From assembly GCF_003965815.1 (NCBI RefSeq), contig NZ_RXOE01000001.1, positions 1,364,001 through 1,428,000 of the forward strand: a stretch of 64,000 nucleotides of DNA. Direction: 5' to 3'. Positions 21,101 through 27,750 of this stretch are shown one piece after another (the stretch's first letter is position 1; every line of letters starts with the position of its first letter). A program made the position numbers and the translations under genes. The DNA is from Variovorax gossypii. GTDB taxonomy: Bacteria > Pseudomonadota > Gammaproteobacteria > Burkholderiales > Burkholderiaceae_C. The notes beneath the pieces were generated by a model. It saw nothing but the letters and a program-made list of their open reading frames with translations. It was not told where the DNA came from and did no database searches.

Positions 21101-21716
21101 CGCCGGCCGGGGCTCGAAGACGACGGTGGTCTACACGCCACCCAAGCGCGAGTACGACCAGTGGGGCAACGTGACGCTGTCGTCGAACGTGCCGAGCACC
21201 GGCGCGGGCATTGCGACGCTGGCGCCGATCCCGGAGGTGCCGGCCGGCGACATCGACCTGATCGCGCCGCTGGGCACCATCGATGCGGGCGAAGCAGGCA
21301 TCCGCGTGTCGGGCAACGTGAACCTGGCGGCCCTGCAGGTGGTGAACGCGGCCAACATCGCGGTCAAGGGAGAGTCGGCGGGCATTCCGACGCTGGCGGC
21401 GGTCAACGTCGGCGCGCTCACCAACGCCAGTGCTGCCGCGTCGCAAGCCGCAGGCGCCGCGCAGGAGGTGCTGCAACGCGAGCGAGCGGCGCAGCGCCAG
21501 GCGCTTCCCTCGGTGTTCACAGTGCGGGTGCTGGGCTTCGGCGACGAGCCTGCGGCCGGGGCGCCCGGCACGGGCGAAGTACGGCGCAAGCCGGCGGAGC
21601 AGACGAGCTACGACCCGTCGAGTTTCATCCAGATGGTGGGGCACGGGGCGCTGACCGACGCGCAGATCACGCGGCTCAGCGAAAGCGAGCGCCGCGGCCT
21701 GCCGCGCGGACGCTAG
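9147..21716 (+). CDS. Giant filamentous-haemagglutinin-type exoprotein (TpsA-like)
   Basis: A 4189-residue secreted protein. The extended signal peptide (residues 1-53) has a long basic n-region and cleaves near AHA-QQ. Residues of about 140-300 form the haemagglutination-activity (TPS) domain needed for two-partner secretion, with an NRNGIVFSG motif (canonical NPNGI) at about 235. The body is beta-helix repeat material with recurring GGSI, LDASG and AGG turns. A DUF3739-type conserved block, common at the C-terminus of this family, spans roughly residues 3600-3800 (FRLFAFAPETYAATDALRTP region). Cysteines cluster near 18.3-18.5 kb. No TpsB/FhaC pore is encoded nearby. The start is 45 bases inside the longest frame and has a weak ribosome-binding site. 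The likely role is adhesion or biofilm (family inference). Confidence 0.9.
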   Translation: MKRHEGHNSRSRKPDAVVHQRSFRSFRISPLAQAMALALAAGATTTIALPAHAQQALGAAWMAQKNMAQNTASATGRLPNGIPASMLTSPQAQQQRANVQLQQSINNLNLTARGIAAQQAAQAAARAAAQNDASVPDGLADGGLRVDTNSLTAGWANANAPVQTRQADGHTNVAIQQTGDRAILNWETFNVGRNTTVKFDQQADWAVLNRVNDPKARPSQIQGQIQADGTVLIANRNGIVFSGTSQVDTRNLVAAAAHISDSQFKANGIYSAGTTPSFTDAQGKVEVQAGARIATRAPTVSTDGGGYVLLVGQEVHNAGDIATPRGQAVLAAGDSFIIKKGSGTGGNQASTTRGNEVTPQFITDSLAGKVSNTGLIVAREGDVTMVGRDVRQDGVALATTTVNTRGTVHLAAVGADGKVALGQGATTAVVIEDDGKTTALDSQRDGLRGPALVTGNQDIVAVADRRDQSRIEIASSGTVDFQADSLTLATGGQIAVTAAARTLVRDRAQIDVSGAVGVNLAMESNNVKINVQGNEQRDAPLNRDGKRLNNNDVWIDRRSLVFVPKGTNGYASERWYTAGGLLEVGGYLGTEGHTASEWMAQGGTVTFGGAEVVTQGGSSINLSGGTLNVQTGFIRQTWLKGADGRLYEVSKAPGDQRYEGLYRGFEDEHKRWGAKNTGYFYNPLIGPQRRLENGYTVGRDAGKLVVATGAAVLEGGITAEAFQGTRQTQAPKAGLDGYDQSHDAASRRGQLIVGEYLPMFDRRTGALDHLLNATMDRVEFKETGDTGERIAAALDLATALPAERRNSLLLDTAQLNGLSLGAVRIAARNRIEVNADLQTAAGGNITLYGNDVAVKADLTAHGGSIVLGNVLAQPGPSGTLDTFVNAKEPRGHVTLAEGARLDASGLWRNAELDPSTQDLAYANGGSVSIRGTGNVALQRASVIDVSSGAIMRTGGKTQAGKGGSVTLATTTRAGSLRLDPEAQLRGHGVAGGGTLAIQAGKVLVSDQPASAEAADSGTLVLGGGFFDKGFSAYEITGSEGLTVAEGTQVDVTMPVYRFRDDARRVASDAGTARALELWTPPLYQEDAVNAVLQQRKGASLSLQAGRSLLTEIDPATSTLTIGRGARLEVDPGQAIALRGAGQITIDGTLNAHGGSIDVRQQQYGFVDVAGLTPEADGKVHTRSIWIGDNAVLDVSGRAHTATDVHGRTYGRVERGGSIVLGGTIDHDRAVASSADAYLIVRPGAKLDASGAQAVLDVPGLGSTTVATDGGRISLSSYLGLHIDGSLRAAAGGAGAAGGSLDIALESPLYDSGGLDRAQQEAIVPRELTVAQSQSRASLLPDDLAPGQADAALRYGKTRLSADRLGAGGFDNLTLLANGQLSFDGDVSLRMGQGLTLFSSSLSLAESSGASARVQLAAPYVKLSGTGAYYAAVGVLRPRMLHGMTPLDSRAEFSVQAGRLLDLGNSISFGTEGSYAMQSEFTPVHVERRGFGKVELASDGDIRFLLANDNDSRSRLWTHGGLTFSAAQLYPETGAIASVNAGYRMDPVALRVVYDPDSVLRIERRGDTPAGVPYSAFGALEFGAAVIEQAGVVRAPLGSIRLGTDLKQGALNVALLPGSITSVSGAGLTMPYGGTTDGIDYRYDGRSVQPVGAGGGAGIRLGAEHVDVQAGAVLDLSGGGELTGAGFIAGRGGSTDARFHPLMQIGADGRFSLPSLSTNAVYAIVPGAQPLAAPASGPAGASQAAVGRQITIGAGVPGLPAGTYTLMPSTYALLPGAFRVELNGAAGSVGTTGQALAMRNGSWAATGRLSVAGTGQRDSLPSQVIVTPADVLRTYAQYNETSYADFVRADAARLGVPRGVLPADAGSLAFVLGSGRGGMSLEFDGLARFQAAQGGRGGTAMVLGGDLEVLGSEQSRTAGFEGASVHADTLNDLHADRLVVGARPTVIYGQQGRYVGFNEAMSNVKLRAGAVLKAPEVFLAGRGNLVVEAGAGISTLGQGAPIYDSSSGFVYQPGDSSLLAVSNGRLDVLAPAATGKGSILLGVCNTSSCSANSTFYSEGTITAATNGAFELSEASRYGTRHLALAVGGVNAGSVPALADAQARGVLASGLTLNQDVLQRLLNGDTSTGAPALESLTLTARDAINFYGSLTLDTIDPATGRSRLDTLVLGTPAIYGSGSAGDVATIRTRNLVWSGATQAPGSVASGGAGTGGGTLDIQAERIELGDMPHTVSNGQDDNARLALGFATVKLGASDRLTSSRRGSLSVYQSQGAYEDGKGYAYSGGNLEIATPLVTGEAGAVNRITAGGSLRIGASGGNRYDAAAGKAIQTLGADLALSARDIVLDTAIVLPTGKLTLTAKDDVTLADGALIDVGGRKLGFNDLDKFSWGGDVGLESQAGSIRQAAGATIDLSAQGNRAGTLKAVALGSAAGVVDLQGRILGASSGHYDAGGTMVPFKAGSVDVRAQRLGDSGTLDDQFAGLNRRLNDGAVYGSRSFQLKQGDLVIGNGLKAGEVNVSVDNGSLTVLGTIDASGERVGSIRLAGKNGLTIGGGALLDAHGTVLRVDSRGKIIDAPNRAIVELNGGDGVLTLAGGARIDLRHGTDATVGNQPGQHDGQKRGTLELNAARTGETSGDIKIDASGSLNIEGARSIALNAVWRYDDTDPLAVIKDGLDSVSGRPYREITQAYLDQKHAQSTKFIDAALANGALLHGKLAGLNNATYADALHLRPGVEIVTDKDLVVQGDLDLSGYRYASLNPRTQKTGVYGSGEAGSLVLRAAGNMDIYGSINDGFAPPPLTPDENGWALVPGVQPYNGDLVLPIGGVRLAEGTAFPSGATLNYDLPIQELTLGAAVRLPAAATLAKPLTLTAGTVLAADVRDAAGNLLHARGTLLKDAVTLAAGTQLGAGTPLPSGTALRAMLWPKGVPLPVAYENDVVRNTVLLRGALDLGRGALIPSATRVVLENGVGYIELRPGSDGTRGRNWALAPMLPAGSESWAVRLVAGADLGAADTRIALANTGSLRLADTHYGATVTKGGGTLVWAENNNWGMPAGQPVTKEEEALCPLLDPGDCITKTGIVWAPGNVFGEPAGTTVPDEYLVLCDIIAGSCIDYGSAVNVIAAHGQGISVVRTGTGDLDLIASGDIDARSLYGIYTAGTQSAGVDGRFNRARGNAPGTTSVLGAGGSDYESLVAGDGRIYQAWFPEAGGNLTVRAGGDLTSDMLSTSANDAAQKASVGVGNWLWRQGDGSAQLPTAWWINFGSYAVDPAGLLAADVKPSLVGFTGFGALGGGNVQVQAGGNAGMLERKGTARSQGLVVAVGSTGRVADDGSIVLTGGGDIDMRIGGGVNSSQLARGNANTTFVPNHDLQGALVNLRGATQLSAASLGGMILGGRDLKDPRAFDPFSSNRAESTGGLVLVPGDSAMRIDTMGDLVVGAAADAGRVRMQNSSPFSTGSGTYGGGGLSWFSLWTDRTAIDLFSAGGSLTPSTQMSESTLQSLTTSVNASASDYRFVYPAILRAVAAGGSIYNGAAANAASDGVNEYASRTSLLLAPSRSGQLELLAGDSLYMGSYPINQSGADPAAMPSPLKPAFTGFSGNTRVASNIGTEGLTMTARTDPFRLFAFAPETYAATDALRTPSRFYAMTGDIVGLRSGEIVAREDGRTWYEAAAPSWVMAGRDIVSAGTVLGQPALTSLGGTSATSSGNLAIHGHAQDVSRVVAGRDILYSSFNVAGPGTLEVSAGRNIVMEDRAAIASLGPLTAGDKRLGASIAMMAGTGAQGADYSGFLARYLGAANRALAGTSLASQPGKVVKTYEAELLAWLSDKDNGLGFSGTADEALAFFDALPAEQQRVFARQVYFAELKASGREYNDAGSARSGSYLRGRNAIAALFPESDAAGGAISYRGDITMYGPAGVNTLFGGGIQMFTPGGAQVFGIEGDAPVARGGITPGVITQGKGDISTYSLGSILLGQSRIMTTFGGHIMGWSAEGDINAGRGSKTTVVYTPPKREYDQWGNVTLSSNVPSTGAGIATLAPIPEVPAGDIDLIAPLGTIDAGEAGIRVSGNVNLAALQVVNAANIAVKGESAGIPTLAAVNVGALTNASAAASQAAGAAQEVLQRERAAQRQALPSVFTVRVLGFGDEPAAGAPGTGEVRRKPAEQTSYDPSSFIQMVGHGALTDAQITRLSESERRGLPRGR

Positions 21717-21732
21717 GCCTCGTCGCTGCGCC

Positions 21733-22344
21733 ATGACCATGCTCATGTACATGCCCTGCGGCGAGGCCGCAGAGATCGACTGCGCCCCGCCGCCGGACGC
21801 TGCCACGCCGGATTTCCAGGCGCTGCTGGTGGAGAACTACACCGAGCTGCACCGCCGGCTCGCACGGCATCTGGGCTGCGCCGACGCGGCCAGCGAGAGC
21901 CTGCACGAGGCCTGGATGAAGCTGGACGGGGTCCGCTTCGAAGGCGCGCTGCAAAGCCCGGTGGCCTACATCTACCGTGTGGCCTGCAACGCCGCCACGG
22001 ACCGCCTGCGTGCCGAGCGTCCGTGGCAGCTCACGGGCGCCGACGAAGACACGCTGGAGCACCTGATCGACCACGCGCCGGGACCAGAACTGATTGCCGA
22101 GGCGCGCTCCGATCTGCAAGCGGTCGAGCGCGCCATGCAGGTCCTGCCCAACCGGCACCAGGACATCCTGGTGGCGCTGCGGGTGCATGAACTCACCCGG
22201 CAGGAGGTGGCGGTACGGCACGGGCTGTCGCTGCGACGCGTGGACACCACGCTGCGGCAGGCGCTGCTGCACCTGTCCGTCCTGCCGGTCAGCCGCTTCG
22301 GCGGACGGCAGCCATGCAAGGCTGCTGCCGGACCGCTGGCATGA
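21733..22344 (+). CDS. Second ECF sigma factor, downstream of the exoprotein
   Basis: A 203-residue FecI-like sigma factor starting 16 bp after the exoprotein stop, so it is probably co-transcribed with it. Region 2 covers about residues 33-95 (DFQALLVENYTELHRRLARH, then SPVAYIYRVACNAATDRLR) and region 4 about 130-185 (MQVLPNRHQDILVALRVHEL, with helix-turn-helix VAVRHGLSLRRVDTTLRQ). It has no FecR partner of its own. It could give positive feedback on the locus or switch on distant genes, such as a TpsB partner (inference). Confidence 0.8.
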   Translation: MTMLMYMPCGEAAEIDCAPPPDAATPDFQALLVENYTELHRRLARHLGCADAASESLHEAWMKLDGVRFEGALQSPVAYIYRVACNAATDRLRAERPWQLTGADEDTLEHLIDHAPGPELIAEARSDLQAVERAMQVLPNRHQDILVALRVHELTRQEVAVRHGLSLRRVDTTLRQALLHLSVLPVSRFGGRQPCKAAAGPLA

Positions 22345-22456
22345 AGGACATCGGGGCGACACCCTCTGGACGACGGGCTGTCGTTCCTGGACCGGCTACA
22401 AACGATGCTCCTGTGAGCGCACGCCGCGCCCTGCCCTTCTACAGCGAAGATCGACC

Positions 22457-22879
22457 ATGAGAACCCGCCCCAAGAAAAGAGACAGCGACTCTTTCTTCCT
22501 CCGCCTGCTCTTCGGCAGCTCCGCGGAAGTCACGAACGACGACGTTGCGTACTTCCGCAGGTATCCCGATCAGATCGAAGAGATCACCGCGCCGATCGCC
22601 ATCCACAGGGTCTTCCTCTGGGCATGCGCCGCCCTGGGCACCGTGCTCGTCGCCGCGTCCAAGGTGTTGAAGTACTCAGCCCTGTTGTCCTTCCTCTCGG
22701 ACGGCTTCAAGGAGTTCGCCGTCGACATCGTCTACGAGAGCGGCGTGGCTCTGATCGGCGCCGCCCTGACGGCTTACATCCTAGGGATCGTTCTCAACAA
22801 GCAGCAGGAGAATGCAGCAGCCTGGCGCACGGAGCTCCGTCGAAGGATCGGTTTGCCCGTGCCACCCGAGGATCGATGA
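22457..22879 (+). CDS. Small two-span membrane protein, unknown function
   Basis: A 140-residue protein starting with a basic segment (MRTRPKKRD). It has two hydrophobic spans at roughly residues 54-75 (FLWACAALGTVLVAASKVL) and 98-117 (VALIGAALTAYILGIVL), then a charged C-terminal helix. The longer open frame upstream belongs to the sigma-factor region in another frame, so the ATG at 22457 is preferred. It lies 113 bp after the second sigma factor on the same strand and may be part of the exoprotein transcript. No family is recognised. Confidence 0.6.
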   Translation: MRTRPKKRDSDSFFLRLLFGSSAEVTNDDVAYFRRYPDQIEEITAPIAIHRVFLWACAALGTVLVAASKVLKYSALLSFLSDGFKEFAVDIVYESGVALIGAALTAYILGIVLNKQQENAAAWRTELRRRIGLPVPPEDR

Positions 22880-23102
22880 ACGAAAGAGAGCCTGTCGCTC
22901 GCGCGCGCCCCCCGGCAGCAGCGCACCTGCCATGCTGCGGCAGAATCCGGCCGCGACCGGACCGCCATCGATCGCCACGCGGCAACTGGTCGCAGTGATT
23001 CAATCGTTGGGCGCGGTTGAACGCTCGGGCAGCCGCAACCTCGGGGGCGCAGAGCTTCATTTTTCTGAAACAGGCCGCCCTCATTTGGAGCGCACAAAGA
23101 AA

Positions 23103-23133
23103 AACGGCTTACGCCTTGTGAGCGTAAGCCGTT
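23103..23133 (-). terminator. Intrinsic terminator of tRNA-Pro
   Basis: A perfect 11-bp stem (AACGGCTTACG with its complement) and 9-nt loop, followed on the minus strand by a T-rich tract (TTTTTCTTTG). It lies 17 bp beyond the tRNA 3' end. Confidence 0.85.
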
Positions 23134-23150
23134 GTTCCATTTACTGACTT

Positions 23151-23227
23151 TGGTCGGTGTGAAAGGATTCGAACCTTCGACCCCTTGCACCCCATGCAAG
23201 TGCGCTACCAGGCTGCGCCACACACCG
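23151..23227 (-). tRNA. tRNA-Pro (anticodon GGG)
   Basis: A 77-nt tRNA on the minus strand. It has acceptor stem CGGTGTG/CACACCG, D-arm with GCGCAGCCTGGTAGCGC, anticodon stem CTTGC/GCAAG with loop ATGGGGT (anticodon GGG), T-loop GGTTCGAATCC and an encoded 3' CCA. It follows the MerR-like gene at the end of the synthetase operon, an order common in Comamonadaceae. Confidence 0.97.
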
Positions 23228-23253
23228 AAGCTCTCGATTATAGCCTCGAAAAT

Positions 23254-23712
23254 TCAGCGTCCTACACTCAGCAGCTCACGAATTTCAAAGAGCTCGCGCC
23301 GCAGGTGCAACAACTGCGACAGATCGGCCGTTTGAGCGACAGCCGACACGGCGGAATCTTCCACGATGGCGGCGTCGAATTCTTCCTGGTCGATCTCGAT
23401 GGCTTCCACGCCTTCGAGCGGCACCTCGCCCGCCTTGCGGCGATCGCGTTCGCCCTGAACGAGCTCCTGCAGCTTGTTGCGTGCACCGCTGATCGTGAAG
23501 CCCTGGTCGTAGAGCAGATCGCGGATGCGGCGGATCATGAGCACCTCGTGGTGCTGGTAGTAACGGCGGTTGCCGCGCCGCTTCATGGGCCGCAGCTGCG
23601 TGAACTCCTGCTCCCAATAACGCAGCACGTGCGGCTTGACGCCGCACAGCTCGCCGACCTCACCGATGGTGAAGTAGCGTTTGACAGGGATCGGCGGGAG
23701 CGTTTTCTCCAT
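23254..23712 (-). CDS. MerR-family transcriptional regulator next to ihfA
   Basis: A 152-residue regulator from the ATG at MEKTLPPIPV (an in-frame start three codons upstream is possible). Residues 14-80 are a MerR winged helix (YFTIGEVGELCGVKPHVLRY, WEQEF, then RRYYQHHEVLMIRRIRDLLY). The rest is an acidic helical tail without metal-binding cysteines. This ihfA-linked MerR gene is conserved in many proteobacteria, and its ligand is unknown. It is the last protein gene before tRNA-Pro. Confidence 0.9.
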   Translation of the reverse strand: MEKTLPPIPVKRYFTIGEVGELCGVKPHVLRYWEQEFTQLRPMKRRGNRRYYQHHEVLMIRRIRDLLYDQGFTISGARNKLQELVQGERDRRKAGEVPLEGVEAIEIDQEEFDAAIVEDSAVSAVAQTADLSQLLHLRRELFEIRELLSVGR

Positions 23713-23777
23713 TGAAATCAAGACTGTGCGCGGGAAACCTCAGAGATTACTCTACGCAGGCGCACAGCACCAAGCAC

Positions 23778-24152
23778 TTATTCGGTGGAACCCAGGCTCC
23801 ACTCGACCTCGGACGCGCCGCCCTGGTCGATGCTTCCGTGAATCTGCTCCTTGAGCTTGGCACTCGCATGGAACGTGGCCACGCGACGCTCGCCGATTGG
23901 AATGGCTTCGCCGGTGCGCGGATTGCGTCCCGGTCGCGGCGCCTTCACGCGGATCTGGAAGTTGCCGAAGCCGGAGATCTTCACGTCCGTGCCCTCGATG
24001 AGGCTGTTGGCCACGAGCTCGAAGAACGCCTCGACCATGTCCTTGGACTCACGCTTGTTCAGGCCGATCTGCTCGAACAGCAGGTCGGCGAGATGCGCCT
24101 TGGTGAGCGCAGGCGTTTCGAGAGCCTCGAGCGTGAATTCGGCAGCGTTCAT
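23778..24152 (-). CDS. ihfA: Integration host factor subunit alpha
   Basis: A 124-residue DNA-bending protein, the alpha subunit of IHF. It has the DNABII fold with helical N-terminus (LTKAHLADLLFEQIGLNKRE), dimer interface and beta-arm tip GRNPRTGEAIPI, whose proline intercalates DNA. The start is set at MNAAEFTL because a GAGGGG ribosome-binding site lies nine bases upstream. Two further ATGs at 24158 and 24161 overlap the pheT stop. Translational coupling to pheT is likely. The C-terminus runs about 20 residues beyond the E. coli protein, as in other Burkholderiales. Confidence 0.95.
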   Translation of the reverse strand: MNAAEFTLEALETPALTKAHLADLLFEQIGLNKRESKDMVEAFFELVANSLIEGTDVKISGFGNFQIRVKAPRPGRNPRTGEAIPIGERRVATFHASAKLKEQIHGSIDQGGASEVEWSLGSTE

Positions 24153-24157
24153 TCTCA

Positions 24158-26599
24158 TCATCCCCTCAAGCGGCCGCCGAGCTTGGCGCCCAGTTGTTCG
24201 ACGATCGAGCGGACAGCGGGCTCGACCTGCTCGTCCGTCAGGGTGGCGCTGTCGCTCTGGAAGCTCAGGCGCACCGCCATGCTCTTCTCGCCTTGCGCCA
24301 GCGCGCCAGGTGCGGCCACTGCGCCGTCGCGCAGCGGCTGCGGACGGTAGATGTCGAACAGCGTCGCATCGCGCAGCAGGCCCTGCGCCGCCGCGGCGGA
24401 GCGGATGGTCTGCATCAGCGCATCGTGCGTGACGGCCTCGGCCACCACGACAGCGATGTCGCGCTCGACCGCCTGGTGCTTGGGCACCGGCTGCGCCACG
24501 GGCACGAGCCGCGCGGTAACGGCGTCGAGGTCGAGCTCGAACAGCACAGGCGCCTGCGAGAAGTCCCACTTCTGGCGCCAGCGCGGGTGCAGCTCGCCGA
24601 CAAAGCCGATGGCCTTGCCGTCGACCAGCACGCGCGCCGAGCGGCCCGGGTGAAGGGCCGGATGCTCGGCCGCCTCGAAGACCGGCTGCAGCGGCGCGAG
24701 CAGCGCCTCGACATCGCCCTTCACGTCGTAGAAGTCGACGCGCTCGGGCTTGCCGTCCCAGCGCGCCTCGTCGGCATCGCCCCACGCAAGGCCCGCCACG
24801 CGCATCGGCTGGTTCACGCCGCGCACGGTGCTGTCGGTCGTGACGACGCTGTCGTCGCGCATGAACACGCGACCCAGCTCGAACACGCGCACGCGGGGCG
24901 CCTTGCGGTCGAGGTTGAACTTGAGCACCTGCAGCAGCGAGCCCATCAGCGAGGAGCGCATCACGCTCATCTGGCTGGCAATGGGGTTCAGCAGCTTCAC
25001 CGGGTTGGCGTTGCCCGCCAGGTCCTGTTCCCAGTGCGCTTCGACGAAGCTGAAGTTGATCGTTTCCTGATACCCCAGCGCGGCGATGCTGCGACGCACC
25101 GCGAAGCGGCTGCGCTGTGCCTCGGGCCGCACGCGGGCGGTGATGGGCGCGAGCGGCGCGGTGGTCGGCAGGTTGTTGAAGCCGATCAGACGCGCGACTT
25201 CCTCGATCAGGTCTTCCTCGATCAGCAGGTCGAAGCGGTGCGGCGGCGGGGTCACGGTCAGGGTGCCCTCGCCCTCGGCGATCGCGAAGCCCAGGCGCTT
25301 CAGCGCGTCGGCGCATTGCGCCTGCGTCAGCGGCATGCCGATCACGCGGGCCGCGCGCGCAACGCGCAGCGTGACGGGCGCGGCCTCGGGCACGCGCAGC
25401 GTCTGGTCGTCCATCCGGCCGGCCTGGCCACCGCAGATCTCGACGATCAGCTGCGTGATGCGCTCGATGATCTGGACCGTGCGGCTCGGGTCGACACCGC
25501 GCTCGTAGCGGTGGCCAGCGTCGGTCGAGAAATTGAAGCGGCGCGAGCGACCCTGCACGGCCTCGGGCCACCAGAAGGCGGCTTCGACGTAGATGTTGCG
25601 CGTGTCGTCGGACACCGAGGTGGCGTCGCCGCCCATGATGCCGGCGAGCGACTCGACCTCGCGGTCGTCGGCGATCACGCCGACCTTCTCGTCGACGGTG
25701 ATCGTCGTGCCGTTGAGCAGCTTCAGCTGCTCGCTAGCCTTGCCCCAGCGCACCGTGAGGCCACCGTGGATCTTGTTGAGGTCGAAGATGTGGCTGGGCT
25801 GGCCGTACTCGAACATCACGTAGTTCGAGATGTCGACCAGCGGCGTCACGCTGCGCTGGCCGCAGCGCGCAAGGCGATCGACCATCCAGGCGGGCGTGGC
25901 GACCTTGGTGTCCACGCCGCGCACGATGCGCCCCGAGAAACGGCCGCACAGATCGGGCGCCTCGACCTTGACCGGCAGCACGTCGGCGAACGACGTGGCC
26001 ACGGGCGCGATGGCTGGGGTCTTGAGCGGCGCGCCGGTGAGCGCGGCGAGTTCGCGCGCCACGCCGTAGACGCTGAGGCCGTGCGCCAGATTGGGCGTGA
26101 GCTTGAGTGTGAGCAGCACGTCGTCGAGCTTGAGCACGTCGCGCACGTCGGCGCCGATGGGCGCGTCGGCGTCGAGCTCGAGCAGGCCGCCGTGGTCTTC
26201 GCTCAGCTGCAGTTCGCGCGCCGAGCACAGCATGCCCTGGCTCTCAACGCCGCGCAGCTTGCCGAGCTTGATGAAGAAGGGCTTGCCGTCTTCACCCGGC
26301 GGCAGTTCGGCACCGACGAGCGCGCAAGGCACCTTGATGCCGACGCGCGCATTGGGCGCACCGCACACGATGTTCAGCAGAGCGCCCTGCCCCGCGTCGA
26401 CCTGGCACACGCGCAGGCGATCGGCGTTCGGGTGCTGCACCGCTTCCTTGATTTCGCCGACCACGATGCGCGTGAAAGGCGGCGCCACCGGTCGGCGCTC
26501 CTCGACCTCGAAACCGCCCATGGTGAGCGTTTCGGCCAACGTGGCACTGTCGATGGGCGGGTTGCAGAACTCGCGCAGCCAGGATTCCGGGAATTGCAT
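24158..26599 (-). CDS. pheT: Phenylalanine-tRNA ligase beta subunit
   Basis: An 813-residue subunit of the cytoplasmic (alpha-beta)2 phenylalanyl-tRNA synthetase. In order it has an N-terminal tRNA-binding OB fold (about 40-150, with VCQVDAGQG), B3/B4 editing domain (about 210-390), B5 domain (about 400-475), catalytic-like core, and C-terminal anticodon-binding ferredoxin fold ending FQSDSATLTDEQVEPAV. The length is normal for the family. It follows pheS by 42 bp and its stop overlaps upstream ATGs of ihfA. Confidence 0.98.
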   Translation of the reverse strand: MQFPESWLREFCNPPIDSATLAETLTMGGFEVEERRPVAPPFTRIVVGEIKEAVQHPNADRLRVCQVDAGQGALLNIVCGAPNARVGIKVPCALVGAELPPGEDGKPFFIKLGKLRGVESQGMLCSARELQLSEDHGGLLELDADAPIGADVRDVLKLDDVLLTLKLTPNLAHGLSVYGVARELAALTGAPLKTPAIAPVATSFADVLPVKVEAPDLCGRFSGRIVRGVDTKVATPAWMVDRLARCGQRSVTPLVDISNYVMFEYGQPSHIFDLNKIHGGLTVRWGKASEQLKLLNGTTITVDEKVGVIADDREVESLAGIMGGDATSVSDDTRNIYVEAAFWWPEAVQGRSRRFNFSTDAGHRYERGVDPSRTVQIIERITQLIVEICGGQAGRMDDQTLRVPEAAPVTLRVARAARVIGMPLTQAQCADALKRLGFAIAEGEGTLTVTPPPHRFDLLIEEDLIEEVARLIGFNNLPTTAPLAPITARVRPEAQRSRFAVRRSIAALGYQETINFSFVEAHWEQDLAGNANPVKLLNPIASQMSVMRSSLMGSLLQVLKFNLDRKAPRVRVFELGRVFMRDDSVVTTDSTVRGVNQPMRVAGLAWGDADEARWDGKPERVDFYDVKGDVEALLAPLQPVFEAAEHPALHPGRSARVLVDGKAIGFVGELHPRWRQKWDFSQAPVLFELDLDAVTARLVPVAQPVPKHQAVERDIAVVVAEAVTHDALMQTIRSAAAAQGLLRDATLFDIYRPQPLRDGAVAAPGALAQGEKSMAVRLSFQSDSATLTDEQVEPAVRSIVEQLGAKLGGRLRG

Positions 26600-26641
26600 C
26601 TCTTCGATCTCGATCTGGTTTTTTCTGTGATGGGGTGCTGC

Positions 26642-27718
26642 TTACTGGAACTGCGAGAGGAAACGCAGGTCGCCGTCGAAGAAGAGGCGCAGGTCGTTCA
26701 CGCCATAGCGCAGCATCGTGAGCCGGTCGGGGCCCATGCCGAAGGCGAAGCCGATGTAGCGCTCGGGGTCGAGGCCCATGTTGCGCACCACGTTCGGATG
26801 CACCTGGCCCGAACCCGACACCTCGAGCCAGCGGCCGGCCAGAGGGCCGCTCGCGAACTGGATGTCGATCTCGGCGCTCGGCTCGGTGAACGGAAAGAAG
26901 CTCGGGCGGAAGCGCAGCACGAGGTCGTCGCGCTCGAAGAAGGTGCGGCAGAAGTCGGTGAAGACGACCTTCAGGTCCTTGAAGCTCACGTTCTCGCCGA
27001 GCCACAGGCCTTCGCACTGGTGGAACATGGGCGAGTGGGTGGCGTCACTGTCGACGCGGTAGGTGCGGCCGGGCGCGATCACGCGGATCTCGGGTGCCTT
27101 CACGGTGCCGGTGGTGTCGGCCGCGGCTGCCGCGAACTCGGCGGCGTATTTCTTGATGTGCTGATGCGCATAGCGCACCTGCATCGGGCTGGTGTGCGGA
27201 CGCAGGTTGTAAGGGATGCCGTCGTCGCCATTCAGGTCGACGTAGAAGGTGTCCTGCATCGAGCGCGCAGGATGGTTCGGCGGGTTGTTGAGCGAGGTGA
27301 AGCTGTGCCAGTCGCTCTCGATCTCGGGGCCGTCGGCCACATCGAAGCCCATGCTCGAGAAGATCTCCTCGATGCGCTCCAGGGTGCGGCTCACGGGGTG
27401 CAGTCCGCCGGAGATACGGCGGCGGCCGGGCAGGCTCACGTCGAGCGCCTCGGCGCGAAGTTGCAGCGAGAGTTCGTCGTCGGCCAGCTGTTGGCGGCGG
27501 TCGGTCAGCGCGGCTTCGATGGCCTGTTTGGCGACGTTGATGGCGGCACCGCGGGACTTCTTCTCTTCGACACTCAGCGCGGCCATGCCCTTCATCAGCT
27601 CGGTGATGCGGCCCGACTTGCCGAGGAACTGGGCCTTGGCGTTTTCGAGCTCTGCGGGCGTCTTCGCTTCGGCGAAGGCGGCGCGTGCGGTGTCGACCAG
27701 GGAGTCCAACTCGTTCAT
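26642..27718 (-). CDS. pheS: Phenylalanine-tRNA ligase alpha subunit
   Basis: A 358-residue catalytic subunit. The N-terminal coiled coil (residues 1-90) binds tRNA. The class II core carries motif 2 ([19 protein letters not shown] region) and motif 3 near the C-terminus ([18 protein letters not shown]). The start is [10 protein letters not shown]; the frame stays open upstream but has no better initiation site. Transcription enters from rplT through a terminator-like hairpin 33-60 bases upstream of the start codon. Confidence 0.98.
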   Translation of the reverse strand: MNELDSLVDTARAAFAEAKTPAELENAKAQFLGKSGRITELMKGMAALSVEEKKSRGAAINVAKQAIEAALTDRRQQLADDELSLQLRAEALDVSLPGRRRISGGLHPVSRTLERIEEIFSSMGFDVADGPEIESDWHSFTSLNNPPNHPARSMQDTFYVDLNGDDGIPYNLRPHTSPMQVRYAHQHIKKYAAEFAAAAADTTGTVKAPEIRVIAPGRTYRVDSDATHSPMFHQCEGLWLGENVSFKDLKVVFTDFCRTFFERDDLVLRFRPSFFPFTEPSAEIDIQFASGPLAGRWLEVSGSGQVHPNVVRNMGLDPERYIGFAFGMGPDRLTMLRYGVNDLRLFFDGDLRFLSQFQ

Positions 27719-27750
27719 AGCAACAAAAATCTTCGAGGGGAAATAAAAAA

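Noticed and set aside
9126..21806. Very long minus-strand open frames (1339 and 2886 codons) opposite the giant exoprotein gene
   Set aside because: High GC makes antisense frames stay open. Their composition is extreme in Ala, Arg, His and Gly with no domains, while the plus strand has signal peptide, TPS domain and repeats.
22880..23102. Possible gene between the small membrane protein and tRNA-Pro
   Set aside because: Several short overlapping frames exist, none with a ribosome-binding site or coding-like composition.
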